From Spirochaetaceae bacterium (GTDB lineage: Bacteria; Spirochaetota; Spirochaetia; Treponematales; Breznakiellaceae): 5,961 nucleotides of DNA. Position numbers and translations under genes: made by a program. This document shows positions 5,016 through 5,961 of the stretch, one piece after another. The notes under the pieces are model-generated. The model ran no database searches. It worked only from the letters and a program-made list of their open reading frames with translations, and had not been told where the DNA came from. The stretch is taken from assembly GCA_031269165.1 (NCBI GenBank), contig JAISZQ010000388.1, positions 1 through 5,961 on the forward strand, given 5' to 3'. Position 1 is the stretch's first letter. Every line of letters begins with the position of its first letter.

Positions 5016-5490
5016 CGGGACCGCTCACTAAACGGTACCTGCCCAGAGGCGTGATCTGCGGTGTTGTTATCCCCGTTGGTTGCTGCTTCCTAAACAGTCC
5101 CTGCCCAAAGAGGCGTATTCTGCGATATTGTTATCCCCGCTGGCAACCGCTTCCTAAACACTACCCGTCCCAAAAAGGCGTGCTATTCGGTATTGCTATC
5201 TCCGCCGGTAGCCGCTTGCTCAACAGTACCCGCTTTAAGGCGCGCTACTTGGTGTTGTTATCTCTGCTGGTAGCTGCTTCCTAAACAGTACCCGTTCCAA
5301 AGGGCGTGCTCTGCGGTATTGCTCTCCCCGTCGACTGCCGCTCGCTAAACGGCACCCGCCCAGAGGCGTGCTGCTTGGTGTTGCTACCCCGGTCGGCAAC
5401 CGCTTTCTAAACAGTACCCGCCAAGAGGCGTGCTACTTGGTGTTGCTACCCCGGTTGGCAACCGATTTCTAAACAGTACCCGCCCCAGTC

Positions 5491-5571
5491 CGTCATTGCG
5501 AGCGAAGAGAAGCAATCCAGTGGAGAGGCCGCCTCGTCTGGATTGCTTCACCCTGCGGGTTCGCAATGACG
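5491..5571. repeat. Palindromic element 4 in the array (81 bp, shortened)
   Basis: Both 11-bp ends and the inner GAAGCAATCCAG/CTGGATTGCTTC-type arms are kept, apart from a small change, but about 14 bp holding the CGGCACATTGCCG side stem are missing. The loss shortens the host unit from 129 to 115 bp. Confidence 0.88.
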
Positions 5572-5916
5572 TTGGACCGCTATCTAAACAGAACCCGCCA
5601 AGAGGCGTGCTACTTGGTGTGGCTATCTCCGCCGACTGCCGCTTGCTAAACAGTACCCGTCCCAAGAGGCGTGCCGCTTGGTGTTGCTACCCCGGTCGGC
5701 AACCGCTTTCTAAACAGTATCCGCCAAGAGGCGTGCCGCTTGGTGTTGCTACCCCGGTCGGCAACCGCTTTCTAAACAGAACCCGCCAAGAGGCGTGCTG
5801 TTTGGTGTTGCTACCCCGGTCGGCAACCGCTATCTAAACAGAACCCGCCAAGAGGCGTGCTGTTTGGTGTTGCTACCCGGTCGGCAACCGATTTCTAAAC
5901 AGTACCCGCCCCAGTC

Positions 5917-5961
5917 CGTCATTGCGAATGAGCGGCACATTGCCGAGCGAAGCAATCCAGT
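5917..5961. repeat. Palindromic element 5, cut by the window end
   Basis: It begins CGTCATTGCGAATGAGCGGC and continues to AAGCAATCCAGT at the last base. It retains the side stem that element 4 lacks, and the remainder lies outside the window. Confidence 0.85.

Larger units (their letters stand above)
4487..5961. repeat. Tandem satellite array, 62-bp period, with nested palindromic modules
   Basis: The anchor CTAAAC (twice CTCAAC), usually followed by a form of AGTACCCG, occurs at 4517, 4646, 4708, 4837, 4899, 5028, 5090, 5154, 5219, 5281, 5345, 5407, 5469, 5584, 5646, 5710, 5772, 5834 and 5895. Plain units are 61-65 bp: the anchor, then AAGAGGCGTGCTGCTTGGTG, then TTGCTACCCCGGTCGGCAAC, then CCGCTTT. 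Units holding the palindromic element are 129 bp (three) or 115 bp (one). From 4517 to 5090 these alternate with plain units to give a 191-bp higher-order repeat, present three times. Units near 5090-5350 are the most divergent, while those after 5345 are nearly identical, suggesting recent expansion on the right. The array runs off the window. The period is not a multiple of three and no frame persists, so it is non-coding. Confidence 0.93.

Noticed and set aside
5430..5837. Open frames within the array, up to 135 residues
   Set aside because: The 62-bp period is not a multiple of three, so the same repeat is read in changing frames. No ribosome binding site or conserved peptide is apparent.
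4487..5961. CRISPR array
   Set aside because: A short conserved anchor at a regular 62-bp period looks CRISPR-like at first, but the intervening segments are copies of each other rather than unique spacers, some are replaced by a known type of palindrome, and no cas gene is present.

Overview
This 6 kb window carries two ordinary metabolic loci set among repeats. On the minus strand a tRNA-Glu(CTC) gene, leuB (3-isopropylmalate dehydrogenase) and a 77-residue membrane/coiled-coil protein are packed almost without gaps behind one strong promoter. On the plus strand stands selD (selenophosphate synthetase) with its own promoter. Between them lies a broken, minus-strand gene related to REP-associated (RAYT, Y1/IS200-like) transposases.

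The host is probably a selenium-using, likely anaerobic bacterium with a GC-rich genome that makes its own leucine; its tRNA gene does not encode CCA. From memory only, the RAYT-like protein and the dense palindromic repeats recall termite-gut or other treponeme-like spirochaetes, but the window does not settle the phylum.

Layout: 1-190, palindromic repeat copy 1. 190-308, nothing recognised. 309-1754, the small membrane protein, leuB and tRNA-Glu (minus strand), with the promoter at 1798-1828. 1973-2162, an element with imperfect terminal inverted repeats that contains repeat copy 2, inverted relative to copy 1. 2297-2400, a cluster of hairpins. 2393-2899, RAYT-like pseudogene with an in-frame amber codon. 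2921-3201, a second element bounded by a perfect 12-bp inverted repeat. 3254-3341, selD control region. 3348-4367, selD. About 4487 to the window end, a tandem array with a 62-bp period in which a 95-bp palindromic element repeatedly takes the place of the middle of the unit. Its first part is a 191-bp higher-order repeat.

The most notable points are: the leuB start codon one base after the tRNA discriminator base; a selD promoter that predicts a leaderless mRNA; the two-module satellite array; and a RAYT remnant next to small elements sharing one terminal motif. I see no clear new defence or metabolic system. The novelty lies in the repeats and in the tRNA-leuB junction.
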